Assembly (NCBI GenBank): GCA_035551355.1
Contig: DASZNF010000060.1
Coordinates: 62,001-126,000, forward strand
Direction of reading: 5' to 3'
DNA: 64,000 nt
Source: DATATV01 sp035551355
GTDB taxonomy: Bacteria; Actinomycetota; Actinomycetes; Mycobacteriales; Pseudonocardiaceae
Shown here: piece after piece, positions 7,033-15,042 of the stretch
Layout: each line of letters opens with the position of its first letter
Numbering within the stretch: the first letter of the stretch is position 1
The notes under the pieces: generated by a model
Seen by the model: only the letters and a program-made list of their open reading frames with translations
Databases searched by the model: none
Told to the model about the DNA's origin: nothing
Translations under genes and position numbers: made by a program

Positions 7033-7715
7033 ACGACGATTCGATCCGGGTGTTGATCTGTGAGGACCAGGCTCTGGTGCGCGCCGGGTACGTGACCATT
7101 TTCGGCGCGCAGCCGGACATGACGGTGGTCGGCGAGGCGGCGGACGGGCAGGCCGCGGTGGCCGCCGCCGGGAAGCTGCGGCCGGACGTGGTGGTGATGG
7201 ACATCCAGATGCCGTTGCTGGACGGCATCGAGGTGACCCGCCGGGTGGCCGGGCCGGAGGCGGAAAAGCCGGCCAAGGTTCTGGTGGTCACCACGTTCAA
7301 CGTGGACGAGTACGTGTACGAGGCGTTGCGCGCGGGTGCCAGCGGATTCCTGCTCAAGGACAGCCCACCGGCCGAACTGGTCAACGGGGTGCGCACCATC
7401 GCACGCGGGGAATCGCTGCTGGCGCCCGCGGTCACCCGTGCGCTGGTCGGCCGGTTCGCCGACCGGATCCGGCCCACGACCGCCGCGAGCGCGAACGGCG
7501 GTGGGCCGCTGGATGCGTTGAGCCGCCGGGAAATCGAAGTGCTGAAGCTGATCGCGCAGGGCATGTCCAACGCGGAGATCGCCGAGGAACTGGTGATCAG
7601 CTTCGAAACCGTCAAGACCTACGTGTCGCGCATCCTGACCAAACTGGACCTGCGGGACCGGGTGCAGGCGGTGGTACTGGCCTACCGCACCGGGCTGGCC
7701 GGCGTGGAGGGCTGA
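7029..7715 (+). CDS. NarL/LuxR-type response regulator
   Basis: A 228-aa regulator. The receiver (residues 6-122) has the acidic pair in ICEDQALVRAG, the phospho-acceptor Asp58 in VVMDIQMPLLDG, Thr in VVTTF and Lys in FLLKDSPP. The C-terminal LuxR HTH (about 165-220) reads LSRREIEVLKLIAQGMSNAEIAEELVISFETVKTYVSRIL. It is the cognate partner of the upstream kinase. The targets are not evident; the exopolysaccharide locus starts just beyond, on both strands, and is a reasonable but unproven candidate. Confidence 0.93.
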   Translation: MNDDSIRVLICEDQALVRAGYVTIFGAQPDMTVVGEAADGQAAVAAAGKLRPDVVVMDIQMPLLDGIEVTRRVAGPEAEKPAKVLVVTTFNVDEYVYEALRAGASGFLLKDSPPAELVNGVRTIARGESLLAPAVTRALVGRFADRIRPTTAASANGGGPLDALSRREIEVLKLIAQGMSNAEIAEELVISFETVKTYVSRILTKLDLRDRVQAVVLAYRTGLAGVEG

Positions 7716-7744
7716 CCACCCGCACCCGGTGCTGATCGTGTCAA

Positions 7745-7768
7745 TGGGCCGAAGGTCGGTCCGGCCCA
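7745..7768. terminator. Bidirectional hairpin between the response regulator and GH16
   Basis: TGGGCCG (7745-7751) pairs with CGGCCCA (7762-7768) across a 10-base loop, between two convergent genes. There is no T-tract, as is usual in this genus. Confidence 0.5.
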
Positions 7769-7774
7769 GTTCGA

Positions 7775-8563
7775 TCAGCGGTACACGCGAACCCAGTCCA
7801 CGTGCACCATCACATCGTCGGGCGTGCTGGAGTTCGGGGCGACCAGCCAGCCGGGCGCGCCGAACGGGCCTGGCTCCTGCTGGATGACCAGGTGCATCGG
7901 GGTGTGTGGAATGGCCGGGTTTTCCTTGCTGTAGCGGGTGTCGTACACGGTCTGGCCGTCGATGGAGATCTTCACGTAGGTGGGCTGCCAGTCCACCGCG
8001 TACACGTGCCATTGGGTGTAGTCGCCGTAGAGCTTGCCGCTTTCCCGGTGACCCGGCGCGGAGGTGCCCCAGTGCAGCGAGGCCAGCGCCGTGTTCCGCT
8101 TGGGCTGCATGCTTTCCACCAGGTCGATTTCGCCGTCGGCCGGCCAGTTGTTGGACTGCGGCCACAGCAGGATGGCCGGGCCGTAGCCCGCGCCCGGACC
8201 GAACCTGGCCCGGACCAGCCACGTGCCGTAGGTCTGGTTGCCCGCGCCCTGGTCCCAGGCCAGCGCACCGGAATAGTTGTCGGCGCCGCTGGGATCCTTG
8301 CCGTGGCTGTGCACCCGCAACTCGCCATCGCCCTCGCTCAGTTCACTGGGCGTCCAGTGCGAAACCCCGTTGGAGGACAGTCCGTTGTACTCCGACCAGT
8401 TGCCGGTGTCGATGGCCGCACCGTTGAATTCCTGGTCCGCCACCAGGGTTCTTGGCGGGGTCACCCCGTCGGCCGCGCCCGCGATCGCGGTGGGCGTCAG
8501 CGCGCCGGCCATGGCGAACGCGGCCGCGGCACACATCGTTCGGCGCGCGCGTGCTCGAGTCAT
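7775..8563 (-). CDS. Secreted glycoside hydrolase family 16 (beta-glucanase-like)
   Basis: A 262-aa secreted enzyme. Residues 1-31 form a signal peptide (basic MTRARARR, then a hydrophobic core ending near AIAGAA). The GH16 jelly-roll carries the catalytic signature DGEIDLVES, with nucleophile Glu145, Asp147 and acid/base Glu150. Tryptophan-rich strands such as PAILLWPQSNNWP and WHVYAVDWQPTYVKISIDG follow. Likely substrate is a beta-1,3 or mixed beta-glucan or galactan. ATG 8563 was chosen because GGAGGT lies just upstream; the longer frame to 8665 has no signal-peptide logic. It is divergent from the pyruvyl transferase gene and belongs functionally with the polysaccharide locus. Confidence 0.9.
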   Translation of the reverse strand: MTRARARRTMCAAAAFAMAGALTPTAIAGAADGVTPPRTLVADQEFNGAAIDTGNWSEYNGLSSNGVSHWTPSELSEGDGELRVHSHGKDPSGADNYSGALAWDQGAGNQTYGTWLVRARFGPGAGYGPAILLWPQSNNWPADGEIDLVESMQPKRNTALASLHWGTSAPGHRESGKLYGDYTQWHVYAVDWQPTYVKISIDGQTVYDTRYSKENPAIPHTPMHLVIQQEPGPFGAPGWLVAPNSSTPDDVMVHVDWVRVYR

Positions 8564-8744
8564 CGGCACCTCCGGAGAGTACGAGAGAACGAACAGAACT
8601 ACTCGACGAACCGTGTCAGACGTTATAGGTGTGTCGCAACGTGCCTTACTCGGGAATTCATTCACAGTTTATCGGCCGACATCGACTCGTCGCATCGATC
8701 CAGTTACTCTCGGCCCCACGAATAGACCACACATAGCACGAGAG
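8564..8744. promoter_or_regulatory. Divergent promoter region, GH16 / pyruvyl transferase
   Basis: About 180 bases of relatively AT-rich sequence between divergent starts, including ACGTTATAGG near 8617-8626 and GTTACT at 8703-8708 as possible -10 elements. The boundaries and individual boxes are not certain. Confidence 0.4.
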
Positions 8745-9818
8745 ATGGTGATGACGCTGACTTCAGACCGCACGAGGACGCTGCTCTACGTAGGGTGGAC
8801 CGGTCAGCACAATCTGGGAGACGACGCGATCGCGGATGCGCTGATCCCCAGGCTCCCTGCCATCGAGCCCGCGCACGCGCCCTATCGGCTCGGCGATTTC
8901 CTTGGCCGCATCGCCCATGGCGGCTTACGCGGAAGTGCGTACCGGGCTTTGTTATTGGGCGGTGGTACGGCGATCGGCAGGCGGAATTGGCGACTGGTCC
9001 TGTCGGCCACTGGCGCCACGCTGGCCAGAAGCAGACCCTGGTTCCTGGTCGGCGCCGGCGTCGAGGACCCGGCCTTTCAGGGGGTGAATTCGTTTTCCGG
9101 CAATGGAGAGCTGACCCGCTGGCGGGACGTGCTGGCCCGGTTCGACGCGGTCACCGTGCGCGGGCCGCGGTCGGTGCGACTGCTGGACTCGGTGGGCGTG
9201 CCGGCCCGGATGGTGGGCGATCCGGCGCTGCTGCACGAGCCGGCCGAGCTGCCGCCCGCGCGGGAGAAACTGCTGGGCATCAACCTGGGCTACGGCGATG
9301 ACCTGTGGGGACACGACCACGACCGGGTGGTCGATGCGGTGGCCGGGCTGGTGCGCGAACTGGCCGGCGGGCGGGACTGGCGGGTGCGCGCGATCGTGGT
9401 GAACCCGGCCGACGAGCCCAGCGCCCGGGCCTGCCTGACCAGTGCCGGAATTGGACCGGACCGGGCCGAGGTGGTGGTCACCCCCACCACAGAGCGGTTT
9501 TTCACCGCGGTGGGCGAGTGCACGCTGCTGGTGGCCGAGCGGCTGCACGCGCTGGTCCTGGCGGTGGCCGCGGGTGTGCCCGTGGTGGGCCTGGAATACC
9601 AGCCCAAATGCGCGGATTTCCTCGGTTCGGTCGGCGCGGCCGAGCACTCGGTGCGCACGGACCAGGTGAGCGCGACCGATCTGGTGGAGCGGGTCACCGC
9701 ACTGGCCGAGGACAGACCCGCGGAATCGGCTCGACTTCTCGGCGAAGTGACCATATTGCGGAAATCGCTGGTTGCCGAGGTGGAACGTATCCGGGAGAGC
9801 GTACTCGTCAGCGCGTGA
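8745..9818 (+). CDS. Polysaccharide pyruvyl transferase family protein
   Basis: A 357-aa protein of the CsaB/WcaK-type polysaccharide pyruvyl transferase family, which transfers pyruvate from PEP onto sugar residues as a ketal and so adds negative charge to a polymer. Signals are the N-terminal VGWTGQHNLGDDAIADAL (family G-x-x-N-x-GD motif), LLLGGGT, a mid-region DAVTVRGPRSVRLL, and the C-terminal TLLVAERLHALVLAVAAGVPVVGLEY with the conserved R-L-H. ATG 8745 is used; ATG 8751 is possible. It is the first plus-strand gene of the exopolysaccharide locus and is separated from the GT genes by a 254-base regulatory region. Confidence 0.85.
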   Translation: MVMTLTSDRTRTLLYVGWTGQHNLGDDAIADALIPRLPAIEPAHAPYRLGDFLGRIAHGGLRGSAYRALLLGGGTAIGRRNWRLVLSATGATLARSRPWFLVGAGVEDPAFQGVNSFSGNGELTRWRDVLARFDAVTVRGPRSVRLLDSVGVPARMVGDPALLHEPAELPPAREKLLGINLGYGDDLWGHDHDRVVDAVAGLVRELAGGRDWRVRAIVVNPADEPSARACLTSAGIGPDRAEVVVTPTTERFFTAVGECTLLVAERLHALVLAVAAGVPVVGLEYQPKCADFLGSVGAAEHSVRTDQVSATDLVERVTALAEDRPAESARLLGEVTILRKSLVAEVERIRESVLVSA

Positions 9819-9895
9819 CCCGCGATTTTCCACCAGTAGGGAAGATCTGACTCGGTAACCGACTCGTCGTGTTGTTTCTTTTTGATTAATTATTG

Positions 9896-9916
9896 GGATA
9901 CGTGAATCTCGTATCC
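9896..9916. promoter_or_regulatory. Inverted repeat GGATACG-N7-CGTATCC
   Basis: Perfect 7-bp arms at 9896-9902 and 9910-9916 in the intergenic region before the glycosyltransferase operon. The arms can also form a hairpin, so it is either an operator or part of a terminator for the upstream gene. Confidence 0.45.
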
Positions 9917-9936
9917 GGGCAACTGTGAACGCCTCC

Positions 9937-9966
9937 CTACTTTCGTCGAAAGTAGACCTACTTTCG
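9937..9966. promoter_or_regulatory. Triple CTACTTTCG element (palindrome plus direct repeat)
   Basis: CTACTTTCG (9937-9945) and its exact reverse complement CGAAAGTAG (9947-9955) form a 19-bp palindrome centred on one base. A third copy, CTACTTTCG at 9958-9966, is in the same orientation as the first, exactly 21 bases (two helical turns) away. This is a strong candidate for cooperative binding of a regulator 107 bases upstream of the GT operon. No regulator for it can be assigned. Confidence 0.65.
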
Positions 9967-10072
9967 TTTTGATTTGCCGTAGGGCCAGTGAACAGCGTCA
10001 CACTCTGTAGAGTGAATTCTGGCGCTGCTTCTAGGGTCCGAATCCCACTGACCAGCGGAGCGTCGAATTCTC

Positions 10073-10906
10073 ATGGCACGAAGCATCAGTCCGACCCTGA
10101 GTATCGTGATACCGACCCGCAACGAGGCCAGAAACCTGGAGGTGGTGTTACCCGAACTGCCGCCCGCGCACGAGGTGGTGCTGGTGGACGGCAATTCGGT
10201 GGACGGCACCGTCGACGTCGCGCGCAGACTCATGCCCGAGATCCGGGTGGTGCACCAGACCCGCACCGGCAAGGGAAACGCACTGGCCTGTGGGTTCCGC
10301 GCCGCGACCGGCGACATCATTGTCATGTTCGACGCGGACGGCTCGGCCGATCCGGCCGAGATTCCCGCGTTCGTGGCGGCGCTGACGGGCGGCGCCGATT
10401 TCGCCAAGGGCACCCGGTTCCACCCGGAACAACCGCAGCTGGCCGGCAGTGAGGACATCACCTGGTTGCGGGACAAGGGAAATCAGGCCCTCAACGGCAT
10501 CAGCAACGTGCTGTTTCGCACCAGCTTCTCCGATCTGTGCTATGGCTACAACGCGTTCTGGCGGGACGTGGTGCCGGTGCTGGAGCTGCCCGCGCCGGAA
10601 CTGGTCAGTGCGGGCGGCGAGATGATCTGGTGCGACGGATTCGAGATCGAGACGGTGATCAGCTGCCGGGTGGTGGCGGCCGGGCTGAAGATCACCGAGG
10701 TGCCCAGTGTGGAGCGGTCCCGGGTGTACGGGCAGAGCAACCTGCGCACCTTCGCCGACGGATTCCGGGTGCTGCGCACGATTCTGTCCGAGCGCAGGCG
10801 GGCCGGCGCCGTCCGCAGGGCGGGGCGGCGGGGCGTCGCGACACGGCGGGTGGAGCACCGCGGCGCGGCCCGGGGCTCGCTGCTGCCGGACGAGGGATCG
10901 CGGTGA
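10073..10906 (+). CDS. Family 2 glycosyltransferase (DPM1-like)
   Basis: A 277-aa GT-A fold enzyme. Motifs are SIVIPTRNEARNLEVVL at the N-terminus, EVVLVDGNSVDGT, and the metal/nucleotide-binding IIVMFDADGSADP. An acceptor-side segment FSDLCYGYNAF with GEMIWCDGFEIET follows. Such enzymes often transfer a sugar to a lipid carrier or initiate polymer side chains, and may be paired with membrane partners. No C-terminal TM is visible; the last 40 residues are arginine-rich. ATG 10073 begins the operon; the stop overlaps the next GTG by four bases (GTGA). Confidence 0.9.
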   Translation: MARSISPTLSIVIPTRNEARNLEVVLPELPPAHEVVLVDGNSVDGTVDVARRLMPEIRVVHQTRTGKGNALACGFRAATGDIIVMFDADGSADPAEIPAFVAALTGGADFAKGTRFHPEQPQLAGSEDITWLRDKGNQALNGISNVLFRTSFSDLCYGYNAFWRDVVPVLELPAPELVSAGGEMIWCDGFEIETVISCRVVAAGLKITEVPSVERSRVYGQSNLRTFADGFRVLRTILSERRRAGAVRRAGRRGVATRRVEHRGAARGSLLPDEGSR

Positions 10907-13272
10907 CTCCTGGCCCTGAGGTGTCCGTGGTCATCTGCGCCTACACCGAACGGCGGTGGCCGGAACTGCTGGCGGCGATCGAATCGACCCGCACCCAACG
11001 GCCCGCGCCGGGGGAGATCCTGGTGGTGATCGACCACAATCCGGCCCTGGCCGACCGGTTGCGGGCCGAGGAATCCGGGAAAACCGTGACGGTGCTGGAG
11101 AATTCGCGGCGGCGCGGCCTGTCCGGCGCGCGCAACACCGCGCTTCCGGTGGCGTGCGGTGAGATCGTCGCGTTTCTGGACGACGACGCGGCGGCTGAGC
11201 CCGGCTGGTTGGCCGCGCTGGTGCGGCCGTACGAGGACGAGCGGGTGGCGGCGGTGGGTGGGGCGGCCACCCCCGAGTGGCCCGGCGCCGGAGACCGCGC
11301 GGCGGCTCGCCGGGCGGGTCGGCCGATGACTCTGCCTGCCGATGGCCGGGGTCCGTGGCCGGTGCGGGGCGAGCTGGACTGGGTGGTGGGCTGCACCTAC
11401 CTCGGCCAGCCGAGTCAGCTGGCCGAGGTGCGCAACCTGATGGGTTGCAACATGTCTTTCCGGCGCGCGGTGTTCGACCAGGTCGGCGGATTCACCGAAG
11501 GGGTGGGCCGGGTCGGCAGCGTGCCGTTGGGGTGCGAGGAAACCGAGCTGTGCATTCGCCTGCGGCAGCACGATCCGGCCGCCCGCATCCTGTTCGAGCC
11601 CGCGGCGCTGGTCCGGCATCGGGTCAGCGCGGACCGGCTGACCTGGCGGTATCTGCGGCGGCGCAGTTACGCCGAGGGTGTGTCCAAGGCCGCGGTGTCC
11701 ACCATGGTCGGGGCGGCCGACGCACTGGCCACGGAACGGGCGTACACGGCGAAGATCATTCCGGCGGCGCTGGTGCGGGAACTGGGCAACGCGGTGCGCG
11801 GGCGGGCCGGGGGACTGGTGGCGCTGGTGTTGTCCGTGCTGTGCGCGGGAATCGGGTACGTGCGCGGGTCGCTGCGGCGACGCGGGGCCGCAGACACGGC
11901 TGTGGCCGGAACGCTGGGTGACGGGAAGGCGGCTGTGGCGCCGGTCGGCGGAGCAGCGGGCGCGGCGGCACCCGTTGCGGCGACCGGGCCTGCGACGGCG
12001 GATGGGTCGGTCGCGGTGGATCGGCCGGTCGCGGTGGGTGAGGTTGATCTGGCGGCCGAGCCGCTCGAGGTGCGGTTGGCGGCGGTGGATGCCGCGCGGG
12101 AAGCGGAATCGGCGCGGGTGCTGGTGCGCCGGGGTGCGGTCGTGTTGGGCGAGGTGGATGTGCCGGTGCGGGCGGGCGTGGTGCCCGACGCGGAGCTCTC
12201 GGCCGCGCTCGCGGACTTCTCCGCCACGCCGGAATCGTCGGCAGTCAAAGCGAACGACGTCTCGGTGAGTGTGGTGATCCCGAGCGCGGGACGGCCGGGC
12301 GCGGCGATCCGGTGCGCGCGTTCGGTGCTGGCCACCGAGTACCCGAAGCTGGAGGTGCTGCTGGTCGACAACCGGCCGGACACGTCGGATTCGTTGGCGC
12401 TGCGGGGTTTCGCCGAGTCGGACGAGCGGGTGCGGTACGTGCCGGAACCGGTGGCGGGTGCGAGCAACGCGCGGAATCGGGGCGCGGCCGAGGCGACCGG
12501 GGAGATCCTGGCCTTCACCGACGACGACGCCGTGGTCGACGCGCACTGGCTGGCCGCGCTGGTTGACGAATTCGCCGATCCGGAGGTGGACTGCGTGACC
12601 GGGCTGGTACTGCCGCTGGCCCTGGACACTTCGGCCCAGCGGCTGTTCGAGGACTGGGGCGGATTCGGCAAGGGCTATCAGCGGCGGCGGCTGACCGCGG
12701 CCGGGGTGACCGGGGAGACCGGTCCGGACTGGGCCGGGCGGCTGGCGCTGTACCCGTTCGCGGCCGGGATGTTCGGGTCGGGCAACAGCATGGCCTGGCG
12801 GGCCGGCAGTTTCCGGGCGCTGGGCGGGTGCGATCCGCTGCTCGGGCCGGGAACGCCGACCGGTTCCGGGGAGGACCTGGAGCTGTTCGTGCGATTGATC
12901 CGGGGTGGCGGGGTGCTGGTGTACACCGCGCAGGCGGTGGTGCGACACGAGCACCGGCGGGACCTCGATGCGCTGGCCCGGCAGATGCACAGCTATGGCA
13001 CCGGACTGTTCCCGATGTTCGCGGTATACGTGGCGCGGCGGCCGCGGGAGTTGTTCGCGGTGGCACGCCGGCTGCCCGGCGGGCTGCGGCACATGCTGGC
13101 CGGGGGTTCGGAGCGCAACACCGGGCGGGGCGAAGACTTTCCGGCCGAGCTGGCCCGGGCCGAGCGGCGCGGGATGGTGGCCGGGCCGGTGCGATTGCTG
13201 CGCGGAGTGTGGCGGGCGCCGCGGCGGCGGCTCGGCCTGCCGGAGCCGATGTCGGTGGAGAACGGGCGGTGA
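10903..13272 (+). CDS. Two-domain GT2-GT2 glycosyltransferase
   Basis: A 789-aa protein with two family 2 glycosyltransferase domains. The first (about 1-310) begins VSVVICAYTERRW and has ARNTALPVACGEIVAFLDDDA. It is followed by one TM segment (GGLVALVLSVLCAGIGYV) and an Ala/Pro-rich linker. A small domain (VLVRRGAVVLGEVDVPV) of the kind that often precedes actinobacterial GT2 domains comes next. The second GT2 (about 450-720) begins VSVVIPSAGRPG and has ASNARNRGAAEATGEILAFTDDDAVVD. Both keep the DDD metal-binding motif, so both may be active, giving two successive linkages. The GTG start overlaps the previous stop. Similar tandem GT proteins occur in actinobacterial polysaccharide loci. Confidence 0.88.
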   Translation: MTPGPEVSVVICAYTERRWPELLAAIESTRTQRPAPGEILVVIDHNPALADRLRAEESGKTVTVLENSRRRGLSGARNTALPVACGEIVAFLDDDAAAEPGWLAALVRPYEDERVAAVGGAATPEWPGAGDRAAARRAGRPMTLPADGRGPWPVRGELDWVVGCTYLGQPSQLAEVRNLMGCNMSFRRAVFDQVGGFTEGVGRVGSVPLGCEETELCIRLRQHDPAARILFEPAALVRHRVSADRLTWRYLRRRSYAEGVSKAAVSTMVGAADALATERAYTAKIIPAALVRELGNAVRGRAGGLVALVLSVLCAGIGYVRGSLRRRGAADTAVAGTLGDGKAAVAPVGGAAGAAAPVAATGPATADGSVAVDRPVAVGEVDLAAEPLEVRLAAVDAAREAESARVLVRRGAVVLGEVDVPVRAGVVPDAELSAALADFSATPESSAVKANDVSVSVVIPSAGRPGAAIRCARSVLATEYPKLEVLLVDNRPDTSDSLALRGFAESDERVRYVPEPVAGASNARNRGAAEATGEILAFTDDDAVVDAHWLAALVDEFADPEVDCVTGLVLPLALDTSAQRLFEDWGGFGKGYQRRRLTAAGVTGETGPDWAGRLALYPFAAGMFGSGNSMAWRAGSFRALGGCDPLLGPGTPTGSGEDLELFVRLIRGGGVLVYTAQAVVRHEHRRDLDALARQMHSYGTGLFPMFAVYVARRPRELFAVARRLPGGLRHMLAGGSERNTGRGEDFPAELARAERRGMVAGPVRLLRGVWRAPRRRLGLPEPMSVENGR

Positions 13273-13339
13273 GCGGCGGGATGTGTTGGTGGCAGCCGGA
13301 AGCACGGCGCGTGCCGGGGCCGGGTTCTGGCGGTGTGCG

Positions 13340-13762
13340 GTGAGCGCGGGCGAGGACGTGCTGGGCGACGGGTCGGCCGGGCGCGTGGCGCGTGGCGGGC
13401 CGAGCGGGCGGGAGTTGTGGGTCACCGCGGGCGGGCTGCTGGTGGTGACGGTGGCCGTGCTGATCGCGGAAATCGTTGCGGCGCACGGGACCTGGGTGCT
13501 GGCGTTGACGACCGCGTTCGTGCTGTGCGCGCCGGGCTGGGCGATCGCGGCCTATGCCCGGGCGGTGACCGCCTCGTTCCGGTGGAGCGTGGGGATCGCG
13601 GTGGGGATCGCGATCGGGATCGTGCTGGCCCAGGGCATGGTCCTGCTGCACTTCTGGCATCCGAGGGCCGCGCTGGCCGGGCTGGCGTTGGTCACCCTGG
13701 CCCCGCTGGTCCACCACATCTGGAAAGGCTTGGCGGGCAACGGGAAGGAGGTGACGGCGTGA
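13340..13762 (+). CDS. Small integral membrane protein of the polysaccharide locus
   Basis: About 140 aa with four hydrophobic segments, including ELWVTAGGLLVVTVAVLIAEIV, TWVLALTTAFVLCAPGWAIAAY and VGIAVGIAIGIVLAQGMVLLHFW. I do not recognise the family. GTG 13340 gives a plausible cytoplasmic N-terminus; GTG 13283 would add 19 residues. It sits between the GT2-GT2 gene and the flippase, overlapping the latter by four bases, which implies a role in export or assembly of the polymer, perhaps as a partner of the flippase or polymerase. Confidence 0.7.
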   Translation: MSAGEDVLGDGSAGRVARGGPSGRELWVTAGGLLVVTVAVLIAEIVAAHGTWVLALTTAFVLCAPGWAIAAYARAVTASFRWSVGIAVGIAIGIVLAQGMVLLHFWHPRAALAGLALVTLAPLVHHIWKGLAGNGKEVTA

Positions 13763-15042
13763 TCGTGGCGCGGCCGCGCGGGGACGGCGGCATGGTCCGG
13801 GACGGGGTCTGGCTGTCCCTCGGCGCGGCCTTCACCTCGGTGGCCGGGCTCCTGGGCTGGCTGATCTCGGCCCGGCTGGCCAGCCGGGACGTGGTGGGCA
13901 TGACGACCACCTTCACCTCCGGCTTCCTGCTGGTCGCCAGCCTGTCCCAGTTCAGCCTGGGCCCGGCCGTGCTGCGGTGGATTCCCCGGGCCGGGGGCAA
14001 GGGCGCCACGCTGCTGGCCCGGATCTACCTGATCATCATCGGCGCGGCTTTGCTTGGCGTGGGCGTGTTTCTGGCCCTGCCGGTGGGACGGGGCACGCTG
14101 GCCCGGCTGCCCGGCTGGGGTTTGCCGCTGTTCGTGCTGACCACCCTGGCCTGGGCGGTGATGCAGTTCCAGGATCCGGTGCTGACCAGTCTCGGGCGCG
14201 CGGGTGTGGTGCTGGGCAAGAATCTGGGCTTCGGCATCGGCCGGGTCGGGATTCTGCTGCTCGCCTCGACCGGCGCGGGCGCACTGGGCATCGTGTTGTC
14301 CTGGGTGATCCCGGCGGCCACGGCGGCGATCGTGGTGAGCGTCCTGGTGGCCCGGGCGGCCAAGCGGCGGCGGGAGCTGCCGGACGGACGGCTGCCGGGA
14401 CGGGCCGAGCTGACCCATCTGCTCGGGCCCACCTATCTGGCCACCATCGGGCAATCGCTGCTGTACTACCTGTTGCCGCTGATCGTGACCGGCCGGGTCG
14501 GCGCGGCCGATGGTGCGGTGTTCTTCGTGGTGTGGACCGCGGTGACCGCGCTGGACGTGGCCGGCACCGCGTTCGTGAACTCATTGGTGGTGCGGGTCGC
14601 GGCACAGCCGCACCGGGCCGGTGAACTGGCGCGGACGGCCGGGATTCGGCTGGCGGTGTTGTTCGGCAGCGCGATGGTGCTGGGCGCGGCGGTGGCGTTT
14701 CCGGTGTTGTCGCTGTTCGGGCACGACTACGCGGCGGTCGGGGGGACGGCGCTTCGGTTGGTGTTGCTGGGTTGTGTGCCGCGGTTACTGGTGTTGCTGA
14801 CCATCGGGGTCAGCCAGGCCCAGGGCCACGGCCTTGTCGTCGCCGGGCTGCAACTGGCCAGCGCGGCCTCGATGATCCCGATAGCCGCCTTCCTGCCGGC
14901 CAGTCTCACCACCATCGCGACCGGGTTCGCGCTGGTGCAACTGGTGGTCGCCACCGCGGCCGGGTTCATCCTCCGCAACCGTTTGCGAGCTGGTGATCTG
15001 GACGCGCCGGAGGCACCGGTGCGCACGGAGCTGGCCGCATGA
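13759..15042 (+). CDS. Wzx-like polysaccharide flippase
   Basis: A 427-aa protein with about 12 transmembrane helices in the MOP/polysaccharide-transport pattern: N-terminal WLSLGAAFTSVAGLLGWLISARL, a central YLATIGQSLLYYLLPLIVTGRVGAADGAVFF matching the seventh-helix region of flippases, and a long hydrophobic C-terminal half. It would translocate lipid-linked repeat units across the membrane. GTG 13759 overlaps the preceding stop and has an excellent AAGGAGG ribosome-binding site. The stop overlaps the next ATG (ATGA). Confidence 0.87.
   Translation: MIVARPRGDGGMVRDGVWLSLGAAFTSVAGLLGWLISARLASRDVVGMTTTFTSGFLLVASLSQFSLGPAVLRWIPRAGGKGATLLARIYLIIIGAALLGVGVFLALPVGRGTLARLPGWGLPLFVLTTLAWAVMQFQDPVLTSLGRAGVVLGKNLGFGIGRVGILLLASTGAGALGIVLSWVIPAATAAIVVSVLVARAAKRRRELPDGRLPGRAELTHLLGPTYLATIGQSLLYYLLPLIVTGRVGAADGAVFFVVWTAVTALDVAGTAFVNSLVVRVAAQPHRAGELARTAGIRLAVLFGSAMVLGAAVAFPVLSLFGHDYAAVGGTALRLVLLGCVPRLLVLLTIGVSQAQGHGLVVAGLQLASAASMIPIAAFLPASLTTIATGFALVQLVVATAAGFILRNRLRAGDLDAPEAPVRTELAA

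Noticed and set aside
10546..13425. A 959-aa open frame on the minus strand opposite the GT2-GT2 gene
   Set aside because: Composition is dominated by Arg/Pro/His/Gln, as expected from the antisense of a GC-rich gene; no family resemblance, and the plus strand encodes a clear two-domain GT.
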